Source of the DNA: Saccharopolyspora sp. NFXS83
GTDB lineage: Bacteria > Actinomycetota > Actinomycetes > Mycobacteriales > Pseudonocardiaceae
Reading direction: 5' to 3'
DNA: 64,000 nucleotides
Assembly: GCF_026241095.1 (NCBI RefSeq)
Contig: NZ_JAPFGB010000001.1
Coordinates: 434,001-498,000 of the forward strand
Part shown: positions 62,000-64,000 of the stretch, piece after piece
How the letters are laid out: every line of letters starts with the position of its first letter
Numbering within the stretch: the first letter of the stretch is position 1
Notes under the pieces: generated by a model
Told to the model about the DNA's origin: nothing
What the model saw: the letters and a program-made list of their open reading frames with translations, nothing else
The model's database searches: none
Program-made: the position numbers and the translations under genes

Positions 62000-62464
62000 A
62001 TGACGGTGGAAACGGGGAAGCGGACGTGGGGAGTCGTCGCCTCGCACGGTGCGGCGGCGTGGTCGGTGGTCTTCGGGCTCGTGCACGTGTACTGGCTGGC
62101 GGGCGGCGGGGTCGGGCTGCCGCCGGGCACGTCGCTGGCGTCGAACCTGCCGCTGCTGATCATCGACGTCGTGGCGATCCCGCTGTGCGCACTGGCGGCG
62201 CTGGTGGCGCTGGCACCGATCCGGCCGTGGGGGAGCCGGGTGCCGAGGTGGCTGCTGCACGCCGCGGTCTGGGGGGTCGCGGCGCTGCTGGTGGTGCACG
62301 CGCTGCCCTCGGTCGTCGACTGGCTGCTGCTCGCGTCCGGGCGGCTCGCGGTGGCGGACCTGGACCCGATGGCGCGGTTCGTGACGCTCCTCTACGAGCC
62401 GGTGTTCCTGACCGGTGGGTTGCTGTTCGGACTCACCGGACTCGGATGCGTTCGCGGCCGGTGA
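62000..62464 (+). CDS. DUF3995 membrane protein
   Basis: 154-aa protein with four predicted membrane helices (WSVVFGLVHVYWLAGGGVG, NLPLLIIDVVAIPLCALAA, LLHAAVWGVAALLVVHAL and FLTGGLLFGLTGLGC). The HxxW-type helix 1 and final LYEPVFLTGG are as in DUF3995 proteins of actinomycetes. Function unknown. It precedes the sensor-kinase relic by 21 bp, so both were probably on one transcript. Confidence 0.75.
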   Translation: MTVETGKRTWGVVASHGAAAWSVVFGLVHVYWLAGGGVGLPPGTSLASNLPLLIIDVVAIPLCALAALVALAPIRPWGSRVPRWLLHAAVWGVAALLVVHALPSVVDWLLLASGRLAVADLDPMARFVTLLYEPVFLTGGLLFGLTGLGCVRGR

Positions 62465-62485
62465 CCGGCGGGTGAGGATCAGCGG

Positions 62486-62948
62486 ATGATGCGGTGGACG
62501 CTCGGACCGGTGCTGCGCCGCTCGACCCCCCGGCGCTGGGCCTACCTGGTGTTCGGCGGGGCGATGCTGGTGCCGCCGCTGGTGTTCGCCGCCGTGGGCG
62601 TCCCGGCGGTGGTGCCGATCTCGACCGGGCTCGGCGACCGCCATCGGAACCGTGCTGGCGGTGGCGGGGCCGTGGGCTGCTCGTTCGTGCCGGCCGTGCG
62701 GGTGCTGGAGGGTGCGGCGGTGCGCGCGCTGCTCGACGATCCCGCGCCGGACGCGAAGGTCGACGATCCGGCGGTCCGGCTGCGGGCGAGCGCGCTGAGC
62801 GTGGTGCTGCCGGTGCTGCTCGTGCTGTCGCTGCCCGCCCCGTTCACCGGAGTGCTCCGAACGCGTGGAGCTGCTGCGCGGTGAGTTCCACGCGGGGCCG
62901 CGTGGCCAGGACTGGGAGGTCGCGGTGCGGATTTCCGCTGGAGTGGCC
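62486..62948 (+). pseudogene. Sensor histidine kinase remnant (internal deletion and frameshifts)
   Basis: The first ~45 codons encode a kinase-type N-terminus (RRWAYLVFGGAMLVPPLVFAA). Coding potential then jumps between frames (TAIGTVLAVAG in one, FVPAVRVLEGAAVRALL back in the first). A second membrane stretch follows (SVVLPVLLVLSLPAPF). Right after that, another frame gives ERVELLRGEFHAGPRGQDWEV, which is the extreme C-terminal ERV..GG.F.A.P sequence of NarX/DesK-type kinases. The whole dimerisation/phosphoacceptor and ATPase domains are missing. The last piece runs in frame into the response regulator. Inference: a decayed partner of that regulator. Confidence 0.6.
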
Positions 62949-63605
62949 GTGAACCGCATCGGCGTCCTGCTGGTCGACGACGAACCGCTGATCCGGTCGG
63001 GGCTGCGCGCGATCCTGGACTCCGAGCCGGACATCGTCGTGGTCGGCGAAGCGTCCGACGGGGCGGAGGTACCCGGTCGGGTGCGCCGGACGCGGCCCGA
63101 CGTGGTGCTGATGGACGTGCGGATGCCCGCCGTGGACGGCATCCGGGCCACCGAGCACTTGCTGTCCGCTGTGGACGGGTCGCTGAAGGTGCTGGTGGTG
63201 ACGACCTTCGAGAACGACGACCACGTCTACGACGCGCTGCGCGCGGGCGCCAGCGGTTTCCTGCTCAAGCGGGCCGGGCCGGAGCAGATCGTCGGCGCGG
63301 TGCGCACCGTCGCCGCGGGGGAATCGCTGCTGTTCCCCGCCGCGATCCGGTGGCTCGCCGCCCGCCACGGCAGGACGGCGGGCGGCCTCGGCGACGCCGG
63401 GCTCAGCGGGCGTGAAGCGGAGGTGCTGCGGCTCATGGCGACCGGCCTGTCCAACGGCGAGATCGCCCAGCACCTGTTCCTCGGCGTGCAGACGGTGAAG
63501 ACCCACGTGGGAAACGTGCCGGCCAAACTAGGCGCGCGGGACCGAACGCAAGCGGTGATCAGAGCGTTCGAATCAGGTTTCGTCCCACCATCACCCGAAA
63601 CCTGA
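62949..63605 (+). CDS. NarL/LuxR-type response regulator
   Basis: 218-aa regulator. The receiver domain (1-~120) has the acidic pair Asp10-Asp11, phosphoacceptor Asp56 (VVLMDVRMPAVDG), VVTTFENDDHVYDAL and the Lys of FLLKRAGPE. The LuxR helix-turn-helix is at ~152-213 (LSGREAEVLRLMATGLSNGEIAQ, then TVKTHVGNVPAKLG). All key residues are intact. GTG at 62949 is the normal start (VNRIGVLLVDDE); the frame remains open for 28 codons upstream through the kinase relic. Its cognate kinase appears destroyed, so it may be an orphan or be driven by another kinase or acetyl phosphate. Confidence 0.92.
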   Translation: MNRIGVLLVDDEPLIRSGLRAILDSEPDIVVVGEASDGAEVPGRVRRTRPDVVLMDVRMPAVDGIRATEHLLSAVDGSLKVLVVTTFENDDHVYDALRAGASGFLLKRAGPEQIVGAVRTVAAGESLLFPAAIRWLAARHGRTAGGLGDAGLSGREAEVLRLMATGLSNGEIAQHLFLGVQTVKTHVGNVPAKLGARDRTQAVIRAFESGFVPPSPET

Positions 63606-63705
63606 CCGTCCCCTCCCCGCGAGCCGAGTCCCCCACCAGGCGAGAACCACCCTGCGGCGAAGCCGTGCCTTCCGGCGAAGCCGTGCAGTGGGCAAGCGAA
63701 AGCGA

Positions 63706-63899
63706 TGCTTGCTTTGCGGCCGAAGGCCGTGCCTGGATGCGCGAAGCGCATAGCCCACGTCGAAAACTTGGTCACCCGCGGGTGTCTTCTCGCGAGGACA
63801 GCTTTCTCCCTCGTGGCGGAGCCACTAGGGAAAAAGATCCCGCAGCGAGAAGACAGCTGAGGTTCCGCCACCCGACCACCAAAGCAACACGAGCCGTGC
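63706..63899 (-). repeat. Dispersed palindromic repeat, copy D
   Basis: Full-length member in inverted orientation, downstream of the response regulator gene. It shares the whole ~190 bp with copy A (from CGAGCCGTGC to the GCAAGC end). It includes GTCGGGTGGCGGAACC, the TGCGGGATC box, inner stem GTGGC-GGA-GCCAC and TTTTCGACGTGGGC. It has lost about eight bases (GCTGAGAA) in the second outer arm and gained ~13 bp (GCGCGAAGCGCAT-like). Additional GGCACGGC-type repeats follow outside. Confidence 0.7.
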
Positions 63900-63988
63900 A
63901 AGCCCCCCCCGGTAGAATCGGCAACGGCGCCGCCGATGGTCCCTGCTGGCCCTGGCGAACGTCGCCGGGTGCACGTAGGAGGCTGCGC

Positions 63989-64000
63989 ATGGCGAACGAG
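63989..64000 (+). CDS. Start of a further gene (first four codons)
   Basis: ATG GCG AAC GAG (M-A-N-E) at 63989 follows a strong TAGGAGG six bases upstream. A TAGAAT hexamer at 63914-63919 could be its -10 element. Only four codons are in the window, so the product cannot be named. Confidence 0.5.

Noticed and set aside
1-64000. tRNA, rRNA, CRISPR arrays, insertion sequences, integrase or prophage
   Set aside because: No tRNA-like cloverleaf, regular spacer-repeat array, transposase motif or phage structural gene was seen.

Overview
The window looks like chromosome of a high-GC actinomycete, most likely a Saccharopolyspora-like member of the Pseudonocardiales. This is inferred from the very high G+C, frequent GTG/TTG starts, start-stop (ATGA/GTGA) overlaps, a complete cvn conservon, and an XRE(DUF5753)-DUF397 pair. 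No rRNA, tRNA, CRISPR array, transposase or integrase was seen.

Layout. 0-2 kb: end of the ribosomal/RNA polymerase block (rpoA 3' end, rplQ, truA). 2-9.5 kb: an ABC-2 exporter, a tetR-glpD operon facing an alkyl-DHAP-synthase-like flavoenzyme, and a CurA-type reductase. 9.6-14.5 kb: an uncharacterised five-gene minus-strand operon built around an FtsK/EccC-like ATPase with two tiny helical proteins. 14.7-20.3 kb: envelope and stress genes (PRC/DUF2382, lipase, DUF4232 lipoprotein, GH25-LysM lysozyme, CopD). 21.3-25.7 kb: a transporter-GT4-hydrolase-GT4 operon. 26.4-30 kb: IclR, DUF59, amidohydrolase and Zn-alcohol dehydrogenase, which resembles the accessory part of a propane/acetone monooxygenase cluster but lacks the oxygenase. 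31.6-33.7 kb: SSF symporter plus DUF485. 34.4-39.9 kb: conservon cvnABCD. 42.3-50.3 kb: a complete type II Wadjet (JetABCD) anti-plasmid system. 50.7-61.8 kb: SDR, DUF5134/PepSY, a CopD-CtaG fusion, XRE/DUF397 with small Cys-rich proteins, a copper-type P-ATPase and an RNA m5C methyltransferase. 62-64 kb: DUF3995, a gutted sensor-kinase relic in front of an intact NarL-type regulator, and the first codons of a further gene.

The most unusual non-coding feature is a dispersed family of long imperfect palindromes, with five copies and one fragment. Each sits at the 3' end of a gene, mostly between convergent genes. Stem arms change in both strands between copies, which suggests a conserved structure such as a bidirectional terminator or a small non-autonomous mobile repeat. 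A second, unrelated array has three 47-bp hairpins at about 94-bp period between the CtaG gene and the XRE/DUF397 pair. Several perfect intrinsic-terminator-like stems punctuate the operons.

Functional themes are copper handling and cytochrome oxidase assembly (CopD, CopD-CtaG, P-ATPase), glycerol-phosphate/ether-lipid metabolism (GlpD plus AGPS-like enzyme under a shared TetR), and foreign-DNA defence (Wadjet).
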